From: Lachnospiraceae bacterium
Lineage (GTDB): Bacteria > Bacillota > Clostridia > Lachnospirales > Lachnospiraceae
Assembly: GCA_024699645.1 (NCBI GenBank)
Contig: JAILPE010000115.1
Span: 1 to 38,773 of the forward strand
Reading direction: 5' to 3'
DNA: 38,773 nt
Shown here piece by piece: positions 16,956 to 29,400 of this stretch. A program made the translations under genes and the position numbers. The stretch's first letter is position 1, and every line of letters starts with the position of its first letter. The notes under the pieces were generated by a model. The model had not been told where the DNA came from. It saw nothing but the letters and a program-made list of their open reading frames with translations, and made no database searches.

Positions 16956-18278
16956 ATGAGCAAGCATGTTGAAGAACTCGTAGATCGTAAGTGCCGTGAG
17001 ATCGTGGACAGAAAGAATATCCATGAGGTAGGCCGTGTTGCGGGTATCAAGAATTACATCATTGAGGTTGAAGGACTTGACGGAGCCGGTTATTTCGAAA
17101 AGATAATCATCGACGGTAAAGCTGAAGGATATGTCAGCACTATCGGCAGAAACCGTATTTATGTCGCTCTTATCCGTAAGACCGACGAAATATACGTTGG
17201 TGATGCGGTTCATGCAACGGGAGTTGAATTCAAAGGTGTTTTCTCTCCCGATTCCATCGGGCATATAGTTGATATGTTCGGAGTTGATCGAATGAACGAT
17301 CAAAAGTTTGATAATACCGTTGAGCTTGCTATTGAAACTCCCCCCATTCCGATCATGGACAGAGGAAACGTTAAGCGCCCCATGCAGACGGGAGTTACCG
17401 GTATCGACATGATCTATCCCGTAGGTAAAGGACAGCGTCAGCTTATCATCGGCGATAAGCGTACAGGTAAGACACAGCTTTGCCTCGATGCGATCGTTAA
17501 TCAAAAAGGTCGCGATATGATCTGTATCTACATTGCTGTAGGTAAGACAAAGAAAGAGATCAAGAATGTATTTTATGAGCTCTTAAAGCGTGGAGCCATG
17601 GAATACACGATAATCATAAGCGCATTTAACGACGAGTTCCCTCCCGTTATCAAAACAACACCTTTCATGGGTCTTGCTGTCGCTGAAAAATACATGCTTG
17701 AAGGAAAAGACGTACTTGTTTGTATCGATGATCTAAAGCGTCATGCCGATGTATGCCGAGAGATCGGACTTCTTACGGGAACGGTTCCCGGACGTGATGC
17801 ATATCCTTCGGATATATTCTATACACATGCACGTCTTCTTGAAAGAGGATGCCAGCATAAGGACGGAGGCTCAATAACGATCCTTCCTATTTGCGAGACA
17901 AAGGGCGGAGATATCACCGACTACATTTCAAGTAACATTATTTCAATAACAGACGGACAGATCGTTCTTTCTGCAAAGAACTTTGAGAAGGGTAATAAAC
18001 CCGCTATTGAATACGGACTTTCGGTTTCTCGTCTCGGTGGTGCCGTTCAGACCAGAGAGATGAAGCAGGTTGGCGCAGTCGTAAGACGTGAGCTGCTTGC
18101 ATATCTTGAGAAATGTGATGTTTACGAGCTTGCAAATGAGGATGAAATGAGCCCTGAGCTCTTGAAGAGTATGAGAAACGGTAAAGCAATCAGAAATAAG
18201 CTTCGTCAGTATAAGTTTTCACCCATACCGCCTGAAGAGATGCAGCATATGTTTGACGGACTTGTTGATTTGGGTTGA
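16956..18278 (+). CDS. F1-like ATPase alpha subunit
   Basis: The 440-residue protein is shorter than typical alpha (about 500). An ATG at 16956 after GGGGG is preferred to an in-frame TTG at 16938. It has an N-terminal beta-barrel, a non-catalytic Walker A GDKRTGKT (166-173) of alpha type, Walker B-like DVLVCIDDLKRHA, the PGRDAYPSDIFYTHARLLERG block, and the Arg finger R359 in GLSVSRLGGAVQ. The C-terminal helical domain is short. Alpha alternates with beta in the F1 hexamer and lends its Arg to the catalytic sites. The Arg finger and P-loop are intact, so the hexamer should be active. The N-terminal delta-binding helix appears reduced. Confidence 0.95.
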   Translation: MSKHVEELVDRKCREIVDRKNIHEVGRVAGIKNYIIEVEGLDGAGYFEKIIIDGKAEGYVSTIGRNRIYVALIRKTDEIYVGDAVHATGVEFKGVFSPDSIGHIVDMFGVDRMNDQKFDNTVELAIETPPIPIMDRGNVKRPMQTGVTGIDMIYPVGKGQRQLIIGDKRTGKTQLCLDAIVNQKGRDMICIYIAVGKTKKEIKNVFYELLKRGAMEYTIIISAFNDEFPPVIKTTPFMGLAVAEKYMLEGKDVLVCIDDLKRHADVCREIGLLTGTVPGRDAYPSDIFYTHARLLERGCQHKDGGSITILPICETKGGDITDYISSNIISITDGQIVLSAKNFEKGNKPAIEYGLSVSRLGGAVQTREMKQVGAVVRRELLAYLEKCDVYELANEDEMSPELLKSMRNGKAIRNKLRQYKFSPIPPEEMQHMFDGLVDLG

Positions 18279-18297
18279 TGAAAGGGGATAGCACCTT

Positions 18298-19083
18298 ATG
18301 AGGATAAAACCGATAGTTAAGGTCATGAACTTCCACTCTCTTATACGTGTCGACAAAGCACGAAAAAAAGCTGAAAAGTATTTGAAGCTGGAGAGAGAAG
18401 CATCGGATATCATCGACCTGATCGCAAACAATCGTAACTTCCAGCTTGATAAAAAGTTGTGGAGCATAGACGAGACAAAGCCGCCGCTCAATATTTACAT
18501 CGGAAGTGATTTCGGTTTTTGCGGCAACATAAACTTCACGGTTAATCAGTTTATTGAACAGGATACGGATGCAGATAAGATCCTGATCGGAAGAAAGCTC
18601 AGGCAGAGCGCACAGGGAATAATCCTTTCGCTTCCGCGTGAAGAATTTTATTCAAGCTATGATAAGGTCCATGACCTCCTGGTTGAGACCATCATGGGAA
18701 AGAAGCATTCACAGATCAACCTTATATACAATCACTTTTATAATACGTCAAGGATCGAGATCATGAAGAAAAAGATCTTCCCGTTTGACATTGAGGTTGG
18801 ATCAAAGGTCTACACGGAGGACTTCTTCGTGGAAGGTGATGCGAACCGGATACTTTATAACCTGCTTACGAGTTATGTCAACTACGAGGTAAAGATTGCA
18901 GAAGTAAACAGTTACGCTTCTGAAAATATTTACCGCCAGAATTCGACATCGGAATCACTTAAAAAGATTGAAGAGATCGAAGCAGAACAGTTGGTACAGA
19001 TCCGTAAAGAAAAAGTTGCAAAGGAATTTGAGAAGGTTATAGACAATTTCACTAAAAAGATGGCAAAGAAAACTGTAGATTGA
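18298..19083 (+). CDS. F1-like ATPase gamma subunit (central shaft)
   Basis: The 261-residue protein is a little shorter than usual gamma (about 285). The N-terminal coil has IVKVMNFHSLIRVDKARKKAEKYL, matching 'ITkAMkmvs..kl.kA' of gamma. The Rossmann-like part has SDFGFCGNIN, matching the family SDrGLCGgfN. The C-terminal coil (ASENIYRQNSTSESLKK onward) corresponds to the SE-x-x-RM...A family helix, though with less Ala and more Lys/Glu. Gamma turns inside the hexamer and transmits torque to the c ring. The start follows AAAGGGG 19 bases after the alpha gene. Confidence 0.9.
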   Translation: MRIKPIVKVMNFHSLIRVDKARKKAEKYLKLEREASDIIDLIANNRNFQLDKKLWSIDETKPPLNIYIGSDFGFCGNINFTVNQFIEQDTDADKILIGRKLRQSAQGIILSLPREEFYSSYDKVHDLLVETIMGKKHSQINLIYNHFYNTSRIEIMKKKIFPFDIEVGSKVYTEDFFVEGDANRILYNLLTSYVNYEVKIAEVNSYASENIYRQNSTSESLKKIEEIEAEQLVQIRKEKVAKEFEKVIDNFTKKMAKKTVD

Positions 19084-19105
19084 CAGTTGGGCGAGGAGGA
19101 TATAA

Positions 19106-20473
<1,368 letters not shown>

Positions 20474-20502
20474 TTTGACGAACATTTTGAAAGGATCATC
20501 TA

Positions 20503-20781
20503 ATGAAGAAGCAGATTCAAAAAAAGTATATAGAAGTGATCCTCATCAGCTTTGCCACCGGATATGAGGTATTCCATGATGTCCATATGGTGCGCTTGAA
20601 GGATAAGCGTTCAAATCTCCTTATAATGGTGGATTATATGCCCACACTCGGAGAGATGGACGGAGAGCTTGAGATCGTCACGGATAATGATGTACGTAAG
20701 CTGGAAGGAGTCAGAGGCTTTTACTGCATAAAGAATAATGTGTTCAAGCTTCTTTTGAAGGAGGACAGTGAGGTTGGCTAA
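20503..20781 (+). CDS. short F1-like epsilon subunit, beta-sandwich only
   Basis: 92 residues. The fold pattern of the epsilon N-terminal sandwich is visible: I-x-x-x-ATGYEVFHDVHMVRL, then LLIMVDYMPTLGEMDGELEIV (matching the 'GilpgHapl.t.l..Gel.i' region) and GVRGFYCIKNNVFKLLLKE (matching 'v.GGflev.nn.v.ila'). The C-terminal two-helix domain of usual epsilon (about 130-140 residues), which inhibits ATP hydrolysis in bacteria, is missing. It would couple gamma to the c ring without auto-inhibition. Its 3' end overlaps the next gene by 14 bases. Confidence 0.85.
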   Translation: MKKQIQKKYIEVILISFATGYEVFHDVHMVRLKDKRSNLLIMVDYMPTLGEMDGELEIVTDNDVRKLEGVRGFYCIKNNVFKLLLKEDSEVG

Positions 20782-21979
20782 CGGATTTGACCTGAATTCC
20801 CGTCTTAGCCGTATGAAGGTTACGGCTGCGGGTTTTGATCAGTTTGATACTCTTGCGGTCGCAATCGTATTTGTTAGATTCTTTATCTACCTTATTGCCG
20901 CTGCTCTTATACATGATTATGATGAGAAAATAATGATCGCTGCGGCAACCATTGAGATCATGGTCATGATATTCACGCTTATAGCAACATTCAAGCGCGA
21001 TATATTGGTAGGATGCGTGATCAGGCTGGTCGGAGAAGTTTGCATGGCCGGTGTGGCCATGGGCGTTATATATGTCAACGGTATTATAATGACATATCTC
21101 AAAGATGTTCAGATGAGGGAAAGCGTTATCGTTTTGCTTGTGGTCCTGAATATACTGTTTGTTGTTATGGAGATCGCAAACCTGATCCTGAGTCTTGATG
21201 TGCTGTTTGCTGCATCGACTTCAAAGCACAGAAAAAGCAGTACCGCTGAATTTAAGTCGCGTATTAAACCCACGACGCAGCTTATCGGAATGGTGGTCTG
21301 CATATTGGTCCTCGGTGTGCCTGCGTTCTTTGCGGGAAACATTGTTTCCGGCCTTGATAACGTAAAGATCGATACCAAGGTTTATCAGATCGTTAAATCC
21401 GAGTACGTCTATTATGACTATCCGGCGACAGCGAGAAAGAGAAACAACGGCTGTGTCATCACCTACGGAGATGAAAAAGAGATCGCTCTTGCGGAAACTC
21501 CTTTGTATTTCGAAGGGGGAAGCGCAGGTAAGAAGATGATGATGCCCAGAGCATATGCGATCGTTGAGCCGGCTATATCATCGACAAAGAGAGTTGATAC
21601 TCTCAGTACGATCGAAGCCGGAGACGGCGGAAGCTATATCATAAGCAGAGAAGAAAAAGAGAGAGAAGCAATGAATTTCTTCCTCTACGACGGAAGCGAT
21701 TCCTATGTTTTCTTCAATGATCTCGAGCTTACGGTCGGAGACAACGTTGTTAAGATCTCGCCGTTCACGTATCTAAAGGCTACGTATAACGGATCGCTCA
21801 TGATATTTGATCCGGGTGCTTCATCGATCAATACATACAGTTTGATCGGAAAAGATGCATACGTGATGCTTAAGGACGGCACACAGCTTGATATAGTAAC
21901 AGATATTTTGATAAAAACAGACGGTTCTGAACAGATGCTTTTCGTACAGCCACAGAGCCTCGATGAATATGTTGGTTGA
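20768..21979 (+). CDS. five-helix membrane protein with ectodomain, candidate a-like stator
   Basis: 403 residues. Start is GTG 20768 (AGGAGG only 3 bases away) or TTG 20774 (9 bases away); the latter spacing is better. Five helices at about 27-49, 53-75, 79-106, 118-148 and 168-195 put the N terminus inside and the C-terminal 200 residues outside. A basic loop after helix 4 (SKHRKSSTAEFKSRIK) agrees with this topology. Several charges lie in helices: R37, E63, R86, E90, E135, D144. Helix 3 reads IRLVGEVCMAG, close to the RLfGNm-AG segment of subunit a that carries its essential Arg, but with a one-residue shift. The ectodomain is the shared module, with PRAYAIVEP also found in the next protein. 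It overlaps epsilon and is the only multi-helix protein of the set. Confidence 0.7.
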   Translation: MRLANGFDLNSRLSRMKVTAAGFDQFDTLAVAIVFVRFFIYLIAAALIHDYDEKIMIAAATIEIMVMIFTLIATFKRDILVGCVIRLVGEVCMAGVAMGVIYVNGIIMTYLKDVQMRESVIVLLVVLNILFVVMEIANLILSLDVLFAASTSKHRKSSTAEFKSRIKPTTQLIGMVVCILVLGVPAFFAGNIVSGLDNVKIDTKVYQIVKSEYVYYDYPATARKRNNGCVITYGDEKEIALAETPLYFEGGSAGKKMMMPRAYAIVEPAISSTKRVDTLSTIEAGDGGSYIISREEKEREAMNFFLYDGSDSYVFFNDLELTVGDNVVKISPFTYLKATYNGSLMIFDPGASSINTYSLIGKDAYVMLKDGTQLDIVTDILIKTDGSEQMLFVQPQSLDEYVG

Positions 21980-21981
21980 TT

Positions 21982-23406
21982 ATGAAGAGAAATAATGTTT
22001 CAAAGACAATCCTTTCGAAGAAGGCGCTTTTGGTGATAGTTCCGTTGATTATGATACTCGCGGTACTCATCATGGTAGCTCTTTCTTACAGGGGTAGACG
22101 TGAAGTGATGGTGAAAGATTACGGCTTTGCGTTTGTCAATACGGGAAGACTCGTCGGGGTCATGAGAGTCCCCGGGGCTCAGACAGATATCAGCGAGATG
22201 GTCTGCATTCTGTCACCGGACGGAAGGATTGAGATTGATGACGAGGTACCTGAATACAACGGCGAGAAACTGGCCTCAGAGGTTCCGTCATTTTTCAATA
22301 ACAACAGCTATTTATACATACCATGGGATAAAGCAGTCTTCCTTGATGTAAACCTTAAGCTTAAGACATTTGAAGGCAGGTCGTTTCTTATCAAGGAAGT
22401 GCTTTTTGATGAAGAATACATGAGAAGAGAAGAGGCTAAAGATCTGTTGCTTCTTTCCTGCACAAAGAACTTATTTGTGGCATTGAAAAGCTTTTCTGTA
22501 ATATCAAGCGGAGAAAGATTTGAAGTTGATCCGATGGAGCTTGTGCTTTTTGACGGATACAGCATCAGAAAAGCGACAGTAACGGAAACTACCGCAGAGA
22601 GGGAATCGCACGGAATCGGTAAGGATTCGCTCGTTAATGTGGGAGACAAGACGTATATGATGGAGGATTTCCTCAGCGTCCTCGGTCTTTCCGTCGAACG
22701 CGACAGTACGTCAGGCGGTCTTGAAAAGATCGAAGTTTCCGAGAATGAAGACAGGGAAGAGAAAAAAGAAGCCCCGAAACCGATAAACGATACCATACTC
22801 GTTATACCGGAAAAGACATTCCAGTATTGTATCGGATACAGATATGATTACCCGGAAAACTTCGAGGTATTCTTACACGACGGAGAATGGTATCAGAAGA
22901 GAGAAGAATTTACCTCACCGCTTGAGGGAGCGCCTTTGTACGGTGAAAACACGATATATCTTCCTCATGATTATACGATCGTCGAACCGCTCAAAGGAAG
23001 GCAGTACAAATTGCCGGCTTTCAGCAGGATAAATACAGAGGAAAACGAAGATACTGCAACGCGTATAGAATCGAGTGATTCCAAGAAAACAAAAACGCTC
23101 GACAGAACTGTGATCTACGACGGGGAAAACTACATCGTTACGGATCGGGCCACACTTTCGTGGGGAGACAGTTCATATACGCTGGCACCATACTCGTATG
23201 TCAGCTTTGATGGGAATGAGATACTTGAATTTTACGACCCGGAGCTGGACGAGTTTAAAACATTCATTTTACAGGTTGATTCGGCCAAAGTTTTATATGA
23301 AGACGGGAGCGGCGTTGATGTTATAAACAGAACGGTTCTCGAGGACGAAGAGCCTAAGATGCTTGTTATAAATGATTCATCGACATTTGGTTCGATTTTT
23401 GACTAA
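21982..23406 (+). CDS. type II membrane protein with two copies of the shared module (475 aa)
   Basis: The ATG at 21982, two bases after the preceding stop, is preferred over an in-frame TTG. A basic tail (MKRNN...SKK) and one membrane helix (about 15-35) precede two ectodomain copies. The first (about 45-245) contains ERFEVDPMELVLFDGYSI and then DSLVNVGDKTYMMEDFLSVL. The second (about 275-475) contains LPHDYTIVEPLKG, VIYDGENYIVTDRATLSWGD and YTLAPYSYVSFDGNEILEFY. The second copy is clearly related to the ectodomain of the a-like protein. A charged linker (about 252-270) separates the copies. Unlike its neighbours it has no fibre segment, so it may remain near the membrane and connect the motor to the longer proteins. 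No known family was recognised. Confidence 0.8.
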   Translation: MKRNNVSKTILSKKALLVIVPLIMILAVLIMVALSYRGRREVMVKDYGFAFVNTGRLVGVMRVPGAQTDISEMVCILSPDGRIEIDDEVPEYNGEKLASEVPSFFNNNSYLYIPWDKAVFLDVNLKLKTFEGRSFLIKEVLFDEEYMRREEAKDLLLLSCTKNLFVALKSFSVISSGERFEVDPMELVLFDGYSIRKATVTETTAERESHGIGKDSLVNVGDKTYMMEDFLSVLGLSVERDSTSGGLEKIEVSENEDREEKKEAPKPINDTILVIPEKTFQYCIGYRYDYPENFEVFLHDGEWYQKREEFTSPLEGAPLYGENTIYLPHDYTIVEPLKGRQYKLPAFSRINTEENEDTATRIESSDSKKTKTLDRTVIYDGENYIVTDRATLSWGDSSYTLAPYSYVSFDGNEILEFYDPELDEFKTFILQVDSAKVLYEDGSGVDVINRTVLEDEEPKMLVINDSSTFGSIFD

Positions 23407-23450
23407 AACATAAAGAAGTGATTGAGACTTCTTAAGAGGAGGGTTACAGG

Positions 23451-26400
23451 ATGAAGAAACGCGGCATGGGTCTATTTATCGCCATGGGCGGGATCGCTCT
23501 TGTACTGATTGTTGCATCGATATTTTTGATAGTATCCGGAAGTTATACGGCACGTCTGGTGCTTGTTAATGACGGATTTTTTGTCGGTGAGACGGTTCGT
23601 GACAGCCTTTACGCCAATGACGAAAATGCGGTTATGACGTCTATTCCGGCTATTACCGCATCGCAGTCAGACATTCTTTACGAGAAGTCGGGTAAGTATT
23701 ATCTGGGTGACAATTACACTCCGGTATCACTTAATTATCCCTATGTCATCAATAACGCTTCGGCTGTTATGTTTACGAGCAATGTCGATAAGCTCCTCAC
23801 GGGAACATTTGAATATGTCGATTCATATGAGAACCTTTATATGAGCGGCGGTGTAACATTCAACTCTGACATGGAGCGTGCTTACAGAGAGGATTTCATC
23901 CTTGTAGATACCGGAAACGGAGTCTATATGAATGCCAACAAGCTTACTGTAGGCGGAGCATTGACGACTGCGGGCGAGGTTCCCGCCAATTCATTTATCC
24001 GTTTCCTTGAAGACAGGGTAGATTATTATTACTATGAAGATGATAAGCTTGTTTATGCAAGCATTTCTCCGGTTTCACGTACAGCTACGATCGAGACCGG
24101 TTCATACAGCTATTCTTATATCGAGTTCCTTGAGAAACTCGGTCTTTACAGTGAGAGAAAGGTTAAGGAAAAAATTTCGCCCACACCTACTCCTGTTCCC
24201 GTAAACGAAGAATCCGAAGACCTTCCGGCACCTACAAGAGAGGTGATCTTTGTCAGCGATACGTCATCGGGATCGGGTGATGATACCGATGATGAACTTG
24301 ATAAAGCAGAAAAAAGCACATCGTCTGATGAAGGAAGAAAGACATCCGAACAGACAACAGATCCTTTGCCTGCAGGAGATGATGTACGTGATGATGATGG
24401 AGAGCGTGAGTCCGTAACTCCGGATCCCGCGGAAAGACCCACAAGGGCGCCGCGTCCTACAAGTGTTCCTTCGATACCTGAACCTGCCGGAGATCCTCTC
24501 CCTGCAGAAGATGTAGATGTAGTGCGCGTTACTCCTACGCCCAGGCCTACGGCTACACCTCTTCCCACACCTACACTTATACCTCCCCTTGAGCAGACAG
24601 TATCGGGAGGAGATCCCTATGTGCCCGAAGCACCGGCTCCGGGAGGTGCTGCAGCTGCCGCATCACCTGTAAAACCGCCGGAATTAATTCCTAAGCAGGA
24701 GACGGGAAATCCCCAACGTCCCGTATATTTTACAGAGTGGAAGAAGCCCGTTGTTCATCTCGGAGATATAACAACAGGTACATATACCATATTCCTTGAT
24801 AATTTCCATATCGAAAATGCACAATTTATCTATAAGCGTTACGGTGTTGAGATCTATGTTAAAAAGGGAACTGACGAAAACGGTGAGCTTGTTTATACAA
24901 AATCGGTAACAGGAAGCGGCCCGCTTCGCCTTGCACAGCCTTTTGAACCTGAGGAGAAGTATACCCTTAAAGTAGTTCTTAACTACATCAACGCATTTGG
25001 TGAAACTGTAGCCGAGGACATTATGCAATTCGGCGATGTCGTTGTTGAGACCAAGAGCCGTGATTTCCTCGACAAACTCGATCTTACTTTTGCTAAGGCC
25101 AAAAAGGCTCCCAATTCATTTAAGATCAATGATCTCGGTATCGGTATTGCCGTAAACAAAACAAATGACAAATTCATAGAGTCGGTTGAGTACATGGGAA
25201 GGTTCGAGATAACCGCAACCAATGCAGCCGATCCTAATGATGTCAGGATTCTTACACTTTCTTCTTCCGAACTTGAAAAACTCAGAAGAGGAGAGAAGTT
25301 TAATTACGAAAGTTCAAGAGTATTCCGTTCAAATTCGACCTATAACTATGTCATAAAGATTTATGACAAGACAGGTGCTTTACTTAAATTTGATGACGGA
25401 TCGGGCAATGGTGTCGAATCGATAAGCGGTGTGTTCAAAACATGTACCGAAGCACCCAATGCCGTATTCCGTGTGCTCAATAACAAGATATACGACTATA
25501 CCGTTGCGATGCGTATGACTAACAGCGGTAATGCCGGAATGAAGAATATAAAATACAGGATAACCGATATTAACGGCAATGAAGTTCTTACGACCGTTAA
25601 ATATCTGACTACGGTTACCGGCGCGGGCGTTACATACACTGCCCCCGAAGGTCCTTTGAGCGAGCATTTGTTCACGGACGCTCAGGTGGATGGAATCTTC
25701 GATTCATCAGCGGGAGCATCGGGTATAAACCCCAATCGTATGGTTGAAGTAGCAACACAATTTACAGATCTTTCGGATCAGACGGTCTACAAGCTTCAGG
25801 TAATCGCGGATTATGATATATATGACTACGATGAAGCCGATTATGAAGGCGGTATTGTGCCCGAATCAGAAAAGTGGCATGTCGGAGAGGTGATCGGTGA
25901 GACTAGATTTACGACAGCCTCGATCTCATCCCTTGGAAACCTTTTCTTAGACAATATTATTCCCGAAACGGATGAGAATCTTAACGAGGGCAATCTTTAT
26001 ATGACCCTCAGACTCGGTGACAGAACCAACGATCTTCTTATCGATCTGCTTGATGACGTTACGATCGGTTTTTATAAGAACAAGAAAGATGAGAACGGCG
26101 TAGAGACCGGAGTGTATGAACTTGATACAGATGCAAGGATCTCATATATATTAAGTGATGCAAGTGAAACACAATACTCCGATATAAAATCTGTGCTCAG
26201 CAAGACAAGGCCCGATGAGCTTGCCGAGTGGGAAGAAACAGCCAATAAAGCAGCTCAGCTTGCATATGATCAGGTGATGAACACGGCGTATGCAGATTGC
26301 TACAGTGAAGTCAGACAAAATCATAAGTTTATAGAAATTGACGAGCAGGGAGTAGAAAAAGAATATACTCTTGATGATTACTACTCTGCTGCCGCAAATG

Positions 26401-29400
26401 CACAGACAGAGCTCAATTCCGGTAATTATGCGACCGAGGGTGATGAATATAAGATCCTGACGGCCATTGTTGATAAGTATTCTGATGCTCTTGCCGAGAT
26501 CGAATCGGAAGCTATGACTTTACTGAGAACGAAGGCAGATGAGGCTAAGACAACAGCATATGAGGCTTCCATGGCTACTCATAACATTGCGGACCCCGGT
26601 CAATATTATAAGAACGGCGAATTTTCGTTCGGAAGTTCGCATGCAGGTTATACTGAAGGAACAATCGATAGCCTTAAGGAGCTGAGCCCTGAGAACACTA
26701 CGGGAGGAGTAGTGCCTTATAAGTATAAGAATGAACTCAGGATTGTTGTTACAGGTCTTTCAACCAATTCGACATATAACATCAAAGTGAAGTCGAAAGC
26801 TACGGTAGGAACAAGCGGCAAGGAAAGCGAAGTTCGTACGACGCTTTCGCGTACTTCATTCAAGACGTACCGCAAGAAAGCAAGAATAAAGATGGATGCT
26901 TATTATGCAGCATCAGACTTTATTTCACTTTTTGGTGTGAGTATCGATGATCCCGACGGTGCCATCAGTTCGTATCCGGTTACGCTTACGATGATGAATC
27001 GTGTTGGAACGACGATGGGTACCAGAACGTTTAACGGTCCTCAAGATACGTTCGATGAGATAAGGTTCAGCGGTCTTACACGAGAAGAAGTGTACAGTAT
27101 CATGTTCCTTGCAAAAGAGTACAACAAGGGATGGACGAAGGCATCAAGCGAGATAAACAAAGAACTCTTTGTTAATGACAACACGGAGACTCTGATGATT
27201 GTCACTCATGAGTCGATCAAGGCTGACATATCACTGATCGGTATAAATGAAGCATACGATCTTGCTCCCGAAGTGAGAGTCATGGTTAAGAGAGGAACGA
27301 CGAGTGTTACAGCCGGACCTATAACCGGTAAGTATTCAACCGAGGAAAACGGGACACCGACTACTTACCTTAACAAGGGAAGCCTCGGAAGCGGGGAGTA
27401 TTATATAGCCGGTGCTGACGGCAAAGATAAACTGATATACAGAACGGCAGTATATACGATCGATGTCGATCTGGGAGACGAAAGCTATAATATCATTGAG
27501 CCGGCCATATATCCCACCAGAAACAGATTCACAAAATATCAGCTGTTTGAGGATGAGGCATGTACTATACCCCTTTCGGATGCATCGGATCCGAACGCAA
27601 GGGTTGAAGTTACTTCAGACACTTCAAACGGTGTCGCACGTTCACGTAGCTATTGGACGAGTAATTATATCAGACTTAATAAATATCTTACCGGTTCGGT
27701 AAGAGTATATCTTCGTGCAACAGCACTTAATATTGGAAATGCCATCGGTGGAGCGTCGCCTAAATTCAATGGCGTGTATATGCTTACCGGAGTTTCGTTC
27801 CATAAATTCGGAGAAAAAGCTTATACAGCGAACATTAATGCAGTCCTTAAAGATGAGTACGGTCAGCTTGGTGAAGGCGGTGTTTCTACATACTATGTCA
27901 GAGTATATGAGAAGGAAGGCGAATCTGTTTCGTCCGATTCGGGATATGCTCTTGTAAGCGAGCGTATGCATACATGGAGGGAGCTTGAAAAAGACGAGGC
28001 AAGAGAACACACCGGGGATAATTGTCTCCTGTCTATGTGTGAGTACGACAAGTATGCTTTAGACGGTAAAGGTGAAGATCTCGGACAAAAGACGTTTGTC
28101 GGCGGTTCTAAGCAGATAGACACCAACTTTGGTGTCAGAGTTGCGTACGGTAAGTATTATCGACTCGAGCTGTGGATCAAGATAAATAACTACAATATAC
28201 GAGTAGGTACTTCAGTATTTACGTCAGACAGATTTATCCATTCGATAGAAGATGAAAACGATCTTCTTGATGCTTACTGTCATCCTTCAGACAGTTATAT
28301 AGTGACCAAAGATCTGAAGATAAACATAGCCAATATATATAATACAAAGCAGTTCGACGGTGTTCTGGATTTCAACGGTCATACTCTCGTTCACACTTCG
28401 AATGAGTACCTTATTCATACACTCGGTGCGTACGGCGAGGTAAAGAATATTGTATATGAGAAGGGTGTCGGCGATCCTAATGTTTATGACAACCTGAAGA
28501 ACGTCAGGGGTATAACCTATGCCAACTACGGACGCATTGACAATGTGATCATAAACTACAAGAACAGAATTGAGACAATCTGGATAACCGATGAGAACGG
28601 AAATAGGGTCCGTTCCGCAAGAAATGCTTCAGACTTCAGAGAGTCATCTTATATACAGGGAATGTGTTCATATGCAAACTATCCGACGGGTATTATTGAG
28701 AATTTCTGTGTTAACGTGGAAGAGGATATTTATTTATACGGAGGTAACGGATTAGGACTGGTTACATATATAAATTATGGATTAGTGCGAAACGGTTACT
28801 CGTGTTCGACAACCGGTGCCAAGATTCATCAGCTTGCGCTTCAAAGTGATTACGAAATTATTTTTGAGAATAAGACTACCGCTAAGACGAACTATACAAC
28901 AAGTTATTATACGGGAGGTCTGGTTCGTCAAAATATCGGAGGTATAATCGAAAGTACTTTCGGTCTTGTTGACATGGATTTGAAAGCTGATACTACAGAT
29001 GGAAGATATAAAAAGGGTGCCGTCCTTTGCGGAAAGAATGATGGTTTTGTTCGTAACAGTTTTTCTGCGGCTAAAGTACTTACGTTAAACGAGAGTGATG
29101 CCACTGTTTCTAATCCTTATTATGAAGCAAAACAGGGAAGATCTCCGGCCGTTCGTAACTTTATCGAAGGAAACAATATATACGGTTATTCCAAGAATGT
29201 ATACCATTACGGAATGGGTCTTGATTACGGTATATGTCTTGACTACAGGGGTTTTGATTATGACTCCGTAGAGATCAGGAAAGAGATCCTTTACGATGTG
29301 AATTGGTATAAATCGCTCTTCGAGTCAGATGATATTACAAGACCCGGTCAGTGGGATTATGATTATGTTGCGAGAAATTGCTACCCTCATGTTCGCTTGC

